Assembly (NCBI RefSeq): GCF_014250475.1
Contig: NZ_CP060204.1
Location: forward strand, 62,001 to 126,000
Length of the DNA: 64,000 nt
Reading direction: 5' to 3'
Source: Selenomonas timonae
GTDB lineage: Bacteria > Bacillota > Negativicutes > Selenomonadales > Selenomonadaceae
Program-made: the position numbers and the translations under genes
Shown here: positions 26,615 through 34,377 of the stretch, one piece after another
How the letters are laid out: the number at the start of each line of letters is the position of its first letter
Numbering within the stretch: position 1 is the first letter of the stretch
The notes under the pieces: generated by a model
What the model was told of the DNA's origin: nothing
The model's input: the letters and a program-made list of their open reading frames with translations, nothing else
The model's database searches: none

Positions 26615-27292
26615 TTATTCCAACGTGACGATCTTATTCTTGAGCACGTAGACGAGTGCCTGTGTACGGTCATTGACCTTGAGCTTGTGAAAGATGCTCG
26701 TCAAATGGTTCTTGACGGTCTTTTCGCTGAGGCCAAGAGCCTTGCCGATATCCTGATTCGAGAGTCCCTTTGCGATACAGCCGAGCACATCCATCTCGCG
26801 CGGTGTGAGGCGTTCGCCGCGGCTCTCATCCCAGATCTCCTTTGCCATCCGGCTGACATCGCCGTAGACCGCGGTGCTGCCAAAGAGGCGCTCCGCGAGC
26901 TTCGGATAGACGAATGGATTGCCCTCGTTGACCATGTGGATTGCCTTGATGAGGACGTTCGGCTCAACATCCTTCAGCAGGTAGCCGAGCGCGCCGTTCT
27001 TCAGGAGCTCGAGCACATAGTTGTCGCTGTCATGAATTGTGAGCGCAATGATCTTCGTGCGCGAGCGCGCCTGCTTGAGCTGCTTCGTGACATCGAGTCC
27101 CGTCAGCCCCGGCATATTGATGTCGAGCAGGAGGATGTCAGGCTTCAGCATGAGCGTGCGCGCGAGGGCTTCCTGTCCGTCCTCCGCTTCGCCGACGACC
27201 TCGAGATCATCCTCGAAGTTCAACACACGCTTGATTCCCTGCCGCAAAAGTGCGTGATCATCCGCAAGTAATATCCTGATTGCCACTGACAT
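26615..27292 (-). CDS. NarL/LuxR-type response regulator (orphan)
   Basis: 225 residues from the ATG at 27292. The receiver domain has acidic residues D11/D12, the phosphoacceptor D57 in 'LLLDINMPG' and the conserved Lys in 'GYLLKDVEP'. The C-terminal LuxR HTH reads 'LTPREMDVLGCIAKGLSNQDIGKALGLSEKTVKNHLTSI'. A GTG two codons inside has better spacing to AGGAG and may be the true start. No kinase is adjacent. It lies downstream of the secretin gene, separated by a short repeat, and may or may not be co-transcribed. Confidence 0.93.
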   Translation of the reverse strand: MSVAIRILLADDHALLRQGIKRVLNFEDDLEVVGEAEDGQEALARTLMLKPDILLLDINMPGLTGLDVTKQLKQARSRTKIIALTIHDSDNYVLELLKNGALGYLLKDVEPNVLIKAIHMVNEGNPFVYPKLAERLFGSTAVYGDVSRMAKEIWDESRGERLTPREMDVLGCIAKGLSNQDIGKALGLSEKTVKNHLTSIFHKLKVNDRTQALVYVLKNKIVTLE

Positions 27293-27318
27293 CTCCTCTT
27301 TTCCATGCATCCTGCATT

Positions 27319-27350
27319 TAGGAATCACTGATAATCACTGATTCCTTATA
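27319..27350. repeat. Short dispersed palindromic repeat, copy B
   Basis: TAGGAATCACTGATAA...TCACTGATTCCTTA matches the ends of copy A at 15431-15471, with about nine central bases missing. It fills the gap between the secretin and response-regulator genes. Confidence 0.6.
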
Positions 27351-27353
27351 TAT

Positions 27354-28640
27354 CTATTCTTCATCCAACACGTGAGCTGTGAGAAAAATCATGAGTTCGG
27401 TCTCGGTCTTGCTCGTCCGCACGGAGCGGAAAAACGCGCCAAGTATGGGAATGTCTCCGAGAAACGGTATTTTTGAAAGCGATCGTGATTCATCACTGTC
27501 GATGAGGCCGCCGATCACCATCGTCTCGCCATTTTTCAGACGGACGGTCGTGTCTGCACTCCGTTTCTGAAAGCGGTACGCCTTGAGATCCTCGACAAAG
27601 ACAGGCGTGCTGACTTCTGTGTGCACACGCGCGACAATGTTGCCGTCTGCGGTGACACGCGGCGTATAGCGCAGGATGATTCCCGCCTCGCGGTAGTCAA
27701 TGCCTGTCGTGGTGACGGTATTCGAGGTCGTCGTGCGCGGTACAGGTACCTCCGCGCCGATGTTGATGAGCGCCTCGTGTCCCTGCACTGTCGTGATGTT
27801 CGGACGTGCAAGCATCTTTGCCCTGCCGTCCGTGATGAGCGCGCGAATCGCCGCGGAGTAGTAGAACTCGAAGGGAACACCCTCGGGTCCTCTGCCAAAG
27901 CGGATGATCCCCGGTGCGCTCGTCCCCTCGTTTCCGGCATTCCGCCCGCCAACCTCCCATGCGCCATCATCGCCGCGCCTAACACGCGGATACTGCGGGA
28001 GCGCTGACCATGACCAGTCCACGCCGAGTTCCTTTGCCGCCTGCTTAGAGATAGCAATGACACGAGCCTCAAGCGATACCTGCCGTGGAGCGACATCGAG
28101 TGCGGAGATAATTTCGCGCACGGAAAGAGCCTCAGATTCTGTCCCATAAAAGAGAAGCGTATTCGTTGCCCGATCGACGAGCACACGCCGCTGGGTATCA
28201 GAATCTGAGCCCTCATTCCATCTCTCTTCGTTATTTTTCGACACTATTGCCCGTTTTCCTTCACCTGTTAGGGATAAATTTGCAGCATGTGCCAATTCCT
28301 CCGGGTCGGCATAGCGCACGGTGTAGACGTGCACGCGCCGATTCTCCGTGCGTGCGTCTGCAGAAAGTGCAAGAAAGACCGAACCGTGCCGCTCGATGTG
28401 AATGCCGCGTGCGGCAGCCACGAGGCGCAGAACCTCCTCGCCCTCGCCTGTCAGATGCGCTGTCACCGCCCCCGCCACACCGTCGTCAACGATGAGGGGG
28501 ATATTCGCCATGCGTGCAACAGCAAGCAGAACGGCACGCACATCGCCGCCCGTCACGTCGATCGTCACGGGTGCAGCGGCGGCAGGAACGGAGAGGAGGA
28601 GTGTCCACACAAGAGCTGCTGCTGTCATCCATCGTTTCAT
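27354..28640 (-). CDS. Secretin (PilQ/GspD-like), short form
   Basis: 428 residues. A signal peptide (about 1-22, 'SVPAAAA') is followed by a TonB/STN-like N-terminal domain ('VTGGDVRAVLLAVARMANIPL'), one N1-type domain ('RVHVYTVRYADPEELAHA' and 'RATNTLLFYGTESEALSVREII'), and the secretin core with 'QVSLEARVIAIS', 'EVPVPRTTTS' and the C-terminal 'TVRLKNGETMVIGGLIDSDES'. It should form an outer-membrane channel for type IV pili or a related export machine. It is shorter than classical PilQ. It is six bases downstream of a PilP-like gene; other pilus genes are absent from the window. Confidence 0.88.
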   Translation of the reverse strand: MKRWMTAAALVWTLLLSVPAAAAPVTIDVTGGDVRAVLLAVARMANIPLIVDDGVAGAVTAHLTGEGEEVLRLVAAARGIHIERHGSVFLALSADARTENRRVHVYTVRYADPEELAHAANLSLTGEGKRAIVSKNNEERWNEGSDSDTQRRVLVDRATNTLLFYGTESEALSVREIISALDVAPRQVSLEARVIAISKQAAKELGVDWSWSALPQYPRVRRGDDGAWEVGGRNAGNEGTSAPGIIRFGRGPEGVPFEFYYSAAIRALITDGRAKMLARPNITTVQGHEALINIGAEVPVPRTTTSNTVTTTGIDYREAGIILRYTPRVTADGNIVARVHTEVSTPVFVEDLKAYRFQKRSADTTVRLKNGETMVIGGLIDSDESRSLSKIPFLGDIPILGAFFRSVRTSKTETELMIFLTAHVLDEE

Positions 28641-28646
28641 ACAGTT

Positions 28647-29186
28647 CTACTCCCTCGCTACCGTGATGCTGCCCGACATCGTCTCCAATGTCGCAGATGT
28701 GTCCGTCAGTCCTCGGAGGGTATGTCCCTCCCACGTCTCTCCAACGCTCAGTGCCGCACCCTCTGTCCCCTTGCCGAGGATGGCGATGCGCACGCCGTTC
28801 GCATCCGTCACCACACCGCGCAGGACGAGCGGCGCGGGAGGAGGTGCGGGAGGAGTGCTTGCAGGTGAAGGCTGTGCCAGTGAAACAGACTGCAGCGGTG
28901 GATGTCCGTCACCCTTGGAATTTTCTATAGCAGGAGAAGTCTCCGCAATCGTCTCATGCGCGTACGAAAAAGGATTGCGCAGCGGCATTTTCTGCGCCGC
29001 TGCAGAAAGTCCTGCAATCTCCGTTGCTGACTGCGGCACAGGCTCCTGTTGAAGTGTGACGACAGTCTCCGTATCATCTGTCCACAGGAGCGCAATGCCG
29101 CTGATTCCGCCCAAAAGAAATGCACCAATGAGTACCATCTGTCGCGCAGACAATTCGCGCAGACGCGCACGCCACATTTCGATCAC
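28647..29186 (-). CDS. PilP/GspC-like secretin partner
   Basis: 179 residues. One N-terminal membrane helix (about 18-36) leads to a Pro/Ala-rich stretch (about 103-118) and a C-terminal HR-like domain ('PLVLRGVVTDANGVRIAILGKG', then 'ALSVGETWEGHTLRGLTDTSATLE'). This layout matches inner-membrane proteins that dock to secretins. It is directly upstream of the secretin gene with a six-base gap. Primary sequence similarity is weak, so the call rests on architecture and context. Confidence 0.7.
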   Translation of the reverse strand: MIEMWRARLRELSARQMVLIGAFLLGGISGIALLWTDDTETVVTLQQEPVPQSATEIAGLSAAAQKMPLRNPFSYAHETIAETSPAIENSKGDGHPPLQSVSLAQPSPASTPPAPPPAPLVLRGVVTDANGVRIAILGKGTEGAALSVGETWEGHTLRGLTDTSATLETMSGSITVARE

Positions 29187-29218
29187 AAGAACCTCCCGCT
29201 ATTTCCTAACACACAGAA

Positions 29219-29240
29219 AGGGACTGCCGCAGCAGCCCCT
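29219..29240 (-). terminator. Probable terminator of pgi
   Basis: AGGGACTGC/GCAGCCCCT arms (one G-U) with a four-base loop follow the pgi stop. The T-run is short. Confidence 0.5.
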
Positions 29241-29270
29241 CCCCTCATGAAGGCATCCACCTTCGAAAAT

Positions 29271-30719
29271 TTATCCCTTCAGCGCCTGAAGCTTCGGCCC
29301 CATGATCCGCTTGTACGCCTCCACACCCGGCTGATCGAATGCGTCCACATCCGCGAGCTCGCCCTCGTAGGCGACAGACATCGCAAGCAGGTAGAGCAGC
29401 TCGCCGAGATGGTACGGCGTCAGCTCCGGCAGAGCAAAGACGGCGCTGTAGCGCTTGTTCGACGCAAGTGCGTCCGCGTTTGACTGACGCGCAACCTCGA
29501 GCGCCGCCCCCATCGTGACGCCCGCAATATCCGCGAGCTTCTTCACATCGGGGAAGACGTTCGGGATGACGAGATCATCCGCCCATTTATCCACGCGGAT
29601 AAACTGCACAACCTTGTTGAGTTTGCCCTCCTGGTGCTGCTGCGTCTGTGCGTGCATATCGGTCGTGCCGACGGCGACAACCGGCGTGCGCCCGTAGCAG
29701 ACCTCCTTGCCCTCCTTGTTGAACTGCTTTCCGAGGGATTCGGCAAGCAGCTGGATGTACCACTCGGAGACGGATTTCAGATAGTCTCCATACGGCATCA
29801 TGACCTCAATGTCGCGCCCGTGCTTCTCCGACGCGGCAAACTTCAGCGCCGCATTGAGCATTGCAGGGTTCTGCCAGAGATCGTCATTCTGACATGCCGC
29901 ATCCATATCACGTGCGCCCGCAAGGAAGTTCTCGATGTCAAAGCCGATGCACGCGGCAAGCGTCAGTCCGACCTCGGTGAACACCGTGAAGCGCCCGCCT
30001 ACGCCGTCCGGCACGGCAAACTGCTTCCACCCCTTGTCCATCGCGAGTTTTTTCAGCAGCGTCGGCTTCGCCTCGTTCGGGTCGGTGACCGCAACCACCT
30101 CGACCTCGACATTATCCGCCTTCATGAATTCGTCATACATGACCATGAAGTTCGACATCGTATCGAGCGTGCCGCCCGACTTCGAGATGACGAGGAGCAT
30201 GATGCGCAGCGGCTGTCCGCCATGCGTTTTCTTGATCTGGGCAACGTCTTTCAGATGATTGATGATGTCGCCTGTGCGGCGCGGGTCAATGTTGTTGCCG
30301 CTGAAGTAGATGCGCGGGTAATTGTCGCGCTGCTCGTTCGAGAGCGAGTTCCAAAGCTCGCCGCAGTGCACATCGAACAGTACCTTGTTCCCGAGGAACG
30401 AGCCGCCGATGCCGAGCGAGATAAGGACATCCGTATGCTCCTGCGCATGCTTCCCGAGTTCCTTCAGACGTGCAATCGACGCAGGTGAGTTGATATGCCC
30501 GTCCTCTATGTAGGGTGTCTGCGAGAAGAGCACCTTCTCAGGCTCGCCGTCCTTCGAGAGATGTCCACGGATGAAGCCGTTCTTGCGCATCACCTTCATC
30601 GCCTCATGCGCCTTCTTGAGATCGTCCGCATAGAATGCGAGGTCGGCGTCCGTCACCTTGCCCTCGCCATAGAGATTGTCATAGTCAAATGTAAATCCGG
30701 ATTTCAGTACAAGGCTCAT
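29271..30719 (-). CDS. pgi: Glucose-6-phosphate isomerase
   Basis: 482 residues. It shows the sugar-phosphate site 'LISLGIGGSFLGNKVLFD', 'MLLVISKSGGTLDTM', the loop 'GGRFTVFTEVGLTLAACIGFDI' and the C-terminal catalytic segments. It interconverts glucose-6-phosphate and fructose-6-phosphate. The start is the ATG at 30719, seven bases after GGAAGGAG; a TTG directly before it is in frame but poorly placed. It follows the phosphohexomutase gene by 30 bases, so both likely form one operon at the glucose-6-phosphate branch point. Confidence 0.97.
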   Translation of the reverse strand: MSLVLKSGFTFDYDNLYGEGKVTDADLAFYADDLKKAHEAMKVMRKNGFIRGHLSKDGEPEKVLFSQTPYIEDGHINSPASIARLKELGKHAQEHTDVLISLGIGGSFLGNKVLFDVHCGELWNSLSNEQRDNYPRIYFSGNNIDPRRTGDIINHLKDVAQIKKTHGGQPLRIMLLVISKSGGTLDTMSNFMVMYDEFMKADNVEVEVVAVTDPNEAKPTLLKKLAMDKGWKQFAVPDGVGGRFTVFTEVGLTLAACIGFDIENFLAGARDMDAACQNDDLWQNPAMLNAALKFAASEKHGRDIEVMMPYGDYLKSVSEWYIQLLAESLGKQFNKEGKEVCYGRTPVVAVGTTDMHAQTQQHQEGKLNKVVQFIRVDKWADDLVIPNVFPDVKKLADIAGVTMGAALEVARQSNADALASNKRYSAVFALPELTPYHLGELLYLLAMSVAYEGELADVDAFDQPGVEAYKRIMGPKLQALKG

Positions 30720-30749
30720 CAAAAAACTCCTTCCTGTACCAGTACGCGA

Positions 30750-32105
30750 TCAGGCACGAATCTCTGCAAGCAGTTCGTCCGTCTTTTCCTTCAGCAGTGC
30801 CTTATCCTGCCGCGTCTCGACGTTCAGGCGGATAACGGGCTCCGTGTTCGACATACGCAGGTTGAAGCGCCATTTATCAAACTCGATGGAAAGACCGTCC
30901 ACCTTCGTCACCTTGCCGGAGGAACCGTACTTCGCCTCGATGCGATCCATGACCGCCTTTGCGTCCGTGACCTTGCTGTTGATCTCACCCGAGGTCGGAT
31001 AGCGATCCATGCGCGCCTTCATCAGCTCGGAGAGCGTCTTGCCGCCCGATGCACTCATCAGCTCCGCCACGAGCAGCCACGGAATCTGACCGCTGTCGCA
31101 GTACGAGAAGTCGCGGAAATAGTGATGTGCGCTCATCTCGCCGCCGTAGATCGCATTGACCTTACGCATCTTGTCCTTGATGAACGCGTGACCGCTCTTG
31201 CACATGACGGGCTTGCCGCCGAGGCTCTCGGCGATCTCGATCGTGTTCCAAATGAGACGCGGATCGTAGATCACGCTCGCGCCCTTGTTCTTCTTGAGGA
31301 ATGCCTCGGAGAGGAAGCCGACCATGTAGTACCCTTCGATGAAGCCGCCCTTCTCGTCAAAGAGGAAGCAGCGGTCGAAGTCGCCATCCCATGCAACGCC
31401 GAAGTCCGCGCCGGTCTCGCGCACGACCTTTGCCGTCGCCTCGCGGTTCTCCTGCAGGATCGGATTCGGTACGCCGTTCGGGAAATTGCCGTCCGGCTCG
31501 TTGTAGACCTTGACCAGTTCGAACGGGAGGAACTTCTCCATTGCGTTGATGATGGGCCCCGCCGCGCCGTTGCCCGTGTTGACGACGATCTTGTACGGCT
31601 TCAGTTTGCTCACATCGACATAGGTAAGGATGTGCTTCACATACTCATTGAGTATGTCCACCTGCTCGATCTTGCCGGGCGTCGCTGCGGGTGCGGGATA
31701 GGTCTCGCCGACCGCCATTGCCGCAATGTCCTTGAGCCCCGTGTCGCTGGAGATCGGACGCGACTCCTCGCGCACGAACTTCATGCCGTTGTACTGCTTC
31801 GGATTGTGGCTCGCCGTAATCATGATGCCGCCGCCGAGCCCGAGATGCGCCGTCGCGAAGTAGATCATCTCCGTGCCACACTGACCGATGTCGACAACAT
31901 CGCAACCCGCCTCCGTGAGCCCCTTTGCAAGTGCGTCGCGGATCGCAGGTCCCGAGAGACGAATGTCATGTCCGACGGCAACCTTCTTCGCGCCGAACAG
32001 CGTGGGGAAACTGCGTCCGACACGGTAAGCGAGCTCCTCGTTCACCTCGTCGGGATAGATACCGCGTACATCGTATGCGCCAAAACCTTTGTCTGTCACT
32101 GCCAT
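30750..32105 (-). CDS. Phosphomannomutase/phosphoglucomutase
   Basis: 451 residues of the alpha-D-phosphohexomutase superfamily, PMM/PGM (AlgC/ManB) type. The catalytic phosphoserine loop is 'GIMITASHNPKQYNG' near residues 98-112. The metal loop 'VAWDGDFDRCF' is near 230, the sugar loop 'GGEMSAHHYFRD' near 320, and the C-terminal phosphate-binding domain ends 'RMSNTEPVIRLNVE'. It should interconvert hexose 1- and 6-phosphates for envelope sugars. The start is the ATG at 32105 after GGAGGAGGGG; the frame extends upstream but without support. Confidence 0.95.
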   Translation of the reverse strand: MAVTDKGFGAYDVRGIYPDEVNEELAYRVGRSFPTLFGAKKVAVGHDIRLSGPAIRDALAKGLTEAGCDVVDIGQCGTEMIYFATAHLGLGGGIMITASHNPKQYNGMKFVREESRPISSDTGLKDIAAMAVGETYPAPAATPGKIEQVDILNEYVKHILTYVDVSKLKPYKIVVNTGNGAAGPIINAMEKFLPFELVKVYNEPDGNFPNGVPNPILQENREATAKVVRETGADFGVAWDGDFDRCFLFDEKGGFIEGYYMVGFLSEAFLKKNKGASVIYDPRLIWNTIEIAESLGGKPVMCKSGHAFIKDKMRKVNAIYGGEMSAHHYFRDFSYCDSGQIPWLLVAELMSASGGKTLSELMKARMDRYPTSGEINSKVTDAKAVMDRIEAKYGSSGKVTKVDGLSIEFDKWRFNLRMSNTEPVIRLNVETRQDKALLKEKTDELLAEIRA

Positions 32106-32294
32106 GTAACGTCCCCTCCTCCATGGGAAGCCCCCTCGGCGTCCCACAAACACCCTTCCGCTCCATTTGATGCGGAGTCTCCGGGTCATAACAAAACACT
32201 ATATAACATAGGGTAAATATTCGCCGCCCTTTCCTCCTTTTCCTCTCTCTCACATCAAAATCTTACGAACTTTTCTTGCCATTTTTTCCACGGA

Positions 32295-32332
32295 TTGTAA
32301 ATGTTTACAACGCCTGTGACTTGTGCTAGGAT
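32295..32332 (+). promoter_or_regulatory. Promoter and palindromic operator of the AEC permease pair
   Basis: TTTACA (32304-32309) and TAGGAT (32327-32332) are 17 bases apart. The palindrome TTGTAAATGTTTACAA (32295-32310, seven-base perfect arms) overlaps the -35 box, a repressor position. Confidence 0.6.
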
Positions 32333-32373
32333 GAACGCACCATCCGAATTGATTGGGAAAGGCTGGGAATCTT

Positions 32374-33330
32374 ATGGACGGAATCAATGCGCGCCTGATC
32401 TATCTCTTCACCGATCTGATCCTGCCACTCATCGTCGGCTATCTCCTCTATCAGCGTCGCCTCCTCTCGGATGCGGCCGTCAACCTGCTCATCCGCATCA
32501 ATGTCATCGTATTCTTTACCCTGCTCTCGCTCTTCAGCTTCTGGGCGTTGCCGCTCACGCGGGATCTCTTCATTCTGCCCGCGTTCTTCGCATTCATTAT
32601 CCTCTTCCCGGGCTTCATCAGCTGGCGATTTCTCGGACGGCGCTTTCACAGTCCCATCGACCGCGGCACGCATCTCATATCCGCACTGCTCTCGAACATC
32701 GGCACGCTCGGCGGCATCTGCGCCTACATCATCTACGGAGAACGCGGCTTTGCCTATGCGCAGATCGGCGGCGCGTGCCAGAACCTCGTGCTCGTTCTGC
32801 TCGCATTCCCGATCGCACAGTACTTCTATCTGCTTCACAAGGCGCGTGGACGTGCGCCACGTCTCGAGGGGCGCGGCTTCCTCGGGCTCCTCCTCTCGTG
32901 GAATCAGCTCAGCATCCTCGGCATGACGGCGGGACTCCTGCTGAACGCCTCGGGCATCGCGCGTCCGCCTGTCCTGTCGGATGCATTCGGCTGCATCATC
33001 CACATTGCGGCGTGGTTCGGCATGCTGCCCATCGGCTCGCTCATCAACTTTCGCCGCGCGCGCCATTTCGTCTATCTGACGCTCGACATGATCGCGCTCC
33101 GCTTCCTCGTCGTTCCCATTGTCACCTTTGCCGCCGCGCTCCTCCTCATCAGCGACCCGACCGTGCAGAACGCACTCGTGATCTTCGCGAGCGCCCCGGG
33201 AGCGATCAACGCGACGCTCACCGCGCGTCTCTACCATCTCAACGTCGACTATACGATTGCCGTCTTCCTCGTGACGACAGTGCTCTACCTCACCGTGCTT
33301 TTCCCCGTGACATTTTTCCTGTTTCGTTAG
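32374..33330 (+). CDS. AEC-family (auxin efflux carrier) transporter 1
   Basis: 318 residues, about ten helices in two five-helix halves. It has the AEC pattern: an N-terminal 'DLILPLIVGYLLYQRRLLSDAAVNLL', a central 'NQLSILGMTAGLLLNASGIARPP' and a C-terminal 'LLTARLYHLNVDYT'-like segment. Bacterial AEC proteins move organic acids such as malate, malonate or 2-oxo acids; the substrate here is unknown. The ATG at 32374 has a moderate upstream purine stretch. It lies 15 bases before a close paralogue. Confidence 0.85.
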   Translation: MDGINARLIYLFTDLILPLIVGYLLYQRRLLSDAAVNLLIRINVIVFFTLLSLFSFWALPLTRDLFILPAFFAFIILFPGFISWRFLGRRFHSPIDRGTHLISALLSNIGTLGGICAYIIYGERGFAYAQIGGACQNLVLVLLAFPIAQYFYLLHKARGRAPRLEGRGFLGLLLSWNQLSILGMTAGLLLNASGIARPPVLSDAFGCIIHIAAWFGMLPIGSLINFRRARHFVYLTLDMIALRFLVVPIVTFAAALLLISDPTVQNALVIFASAPGAINATLTARLYHLNVDYTIAVFLVTTVLYLTVLFPVTFFLFR

Positions 33331-33345
33331 AAAGAGGCGTTTCTC

Positions 33346-34299
33346 TTGGACAATTCTGATTTCCGCATCATCTACCTCTTCACCGACCTCCTCGCACCGC
33401 TCATCGTCGGCTATCTGCTCTATCGGCACGGCAAGATCTCCGACGCCCTCATCAGCCGCATCCTGCGCCTGAACGTCATCATCATCTACACCGTGCTCGC
33501 CCTCATGAGCTGCTGGACGCTCCCCATCTCGTGGGATCTCGCCCTCATTCCGATCTACGGCATCCTCATCGTCCTCTTTCCGGGACTTGTCGGCTGGGCG
33601 TTCTTCATCCGCAAATATCACAACCCGCTCGATCGCGGCGCGTATCTCTCGAACGCGATGATGTCCAACATCACCACGCTCGGCGGCGTCTGTGCTTACA
33701 TCATCTACGGTGAGCAGGGCTTTGCCTACGCGCAGATCATGGGCATCTTTCAGACGCTGATGCTTGTCCTCGCCGTCTTTCCGATGGCGCAGTATTACTA
33801 TCTGCAGCACAAAAACCATGGGCGCGGCGGCAGGATTCACATGCGCTTCCTCGACATCTTCCTCTCGTGGAACCAGCTCAGCATCATCGGCATGGCGGCG
33901 GGGCTCGCGCTCAACGCAGCGGGCATCGAGCGCCCTCCTGCAGTCGGCACGGCATTCGAGGGACTCATCCACTTCGGCGCATGGTTCGGCATGCTACCCG
34001 TCGGCGCGCTTGTCAATCTCCACCGCGCACGACGCTATGCACCGTACACCCTCGACCTCTTTGCCCTGCGCTTCCTCATCCTGCCTGCGTTCATGATGGC
34101 GGTCAGCTATCCCTTCGTCCGCGATCCCGTCCTCCTCGGCGCAATCCTCGTCTTCTCCGTCACTCCGGGTGCGATTAACTCCGTCACGGCGGCGAAGCTC
34201 TATCATCTGAACGTCGACTACACGATCTCTGGCTTCCTCACAACAAGCATTGCATTCTTCTTCATCGTCTACCCTGCACTGTTCTTTTTCCTGCGCTGA
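33346..34299 (+). CDS. AEC-family transporter 2 (tandem paralogue)
   Basis: 317 residues, aligned end to end with the preceding gene: both share 'RIIYLFTDL'/'RLIYLFTDL', 'IVGYLLYR', 'NITTLGGVCAYIIYGE(Q/R)GFAYAQI', 'LSWNQLSI(I/L)GM' and 'KLYHLNVDYTI'. This implies a local duplication. The start is TTG at 33346, eight bases after AAAGAGG, and no better codon is near. The two proteins could form a heteromer or handle related organic acids. Confidence 0.85.
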   Translation: MDNSDFRIIYLFTDLLAPLIVGYLLYRHGKISDALISRILRLNVIIIYTVLALMSCWTLPISWDLALIPIYGILIVLFPGLVGWAFFIRKYHNPLDRGAYLSNAMMSNITTLGGVCAYIIYGEQGFAYAQIMGIFQTLMLVLAVFPMAQYYYLQHKNHGRGGRIHMRFLDIFLSWNQLSIIGMAAGLALNAAGIERPPAVGTAFEGLIHFGAWFGMLPVGALVNLHRARRYAPYTLDLFALRFLILPAFMMAVSYPFVRDPVLLGAILVFSVTPGAINSVTAAKLYHLNVDYTISGFLTTSIAFFFIVYPALFFFLR

Positions 34300-34318
34300 A
34301 CCTTATGCGAGGCATCAC

Positions 34319-34348
34319 AAAAGCCCTGCCGCATCGCGGCAGGGCTTT
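34319..34348. terminator. Bidirectional terminator between AEC pair and chemoreceptor
   Basis: Perfect 13-base arms around a three-base loop are flanked by short T-runs on each strand. Confidence 0.85.
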
Positions 34349-34377
34349 CTGCATACTGTATGCGTTCGAACGGCAGA

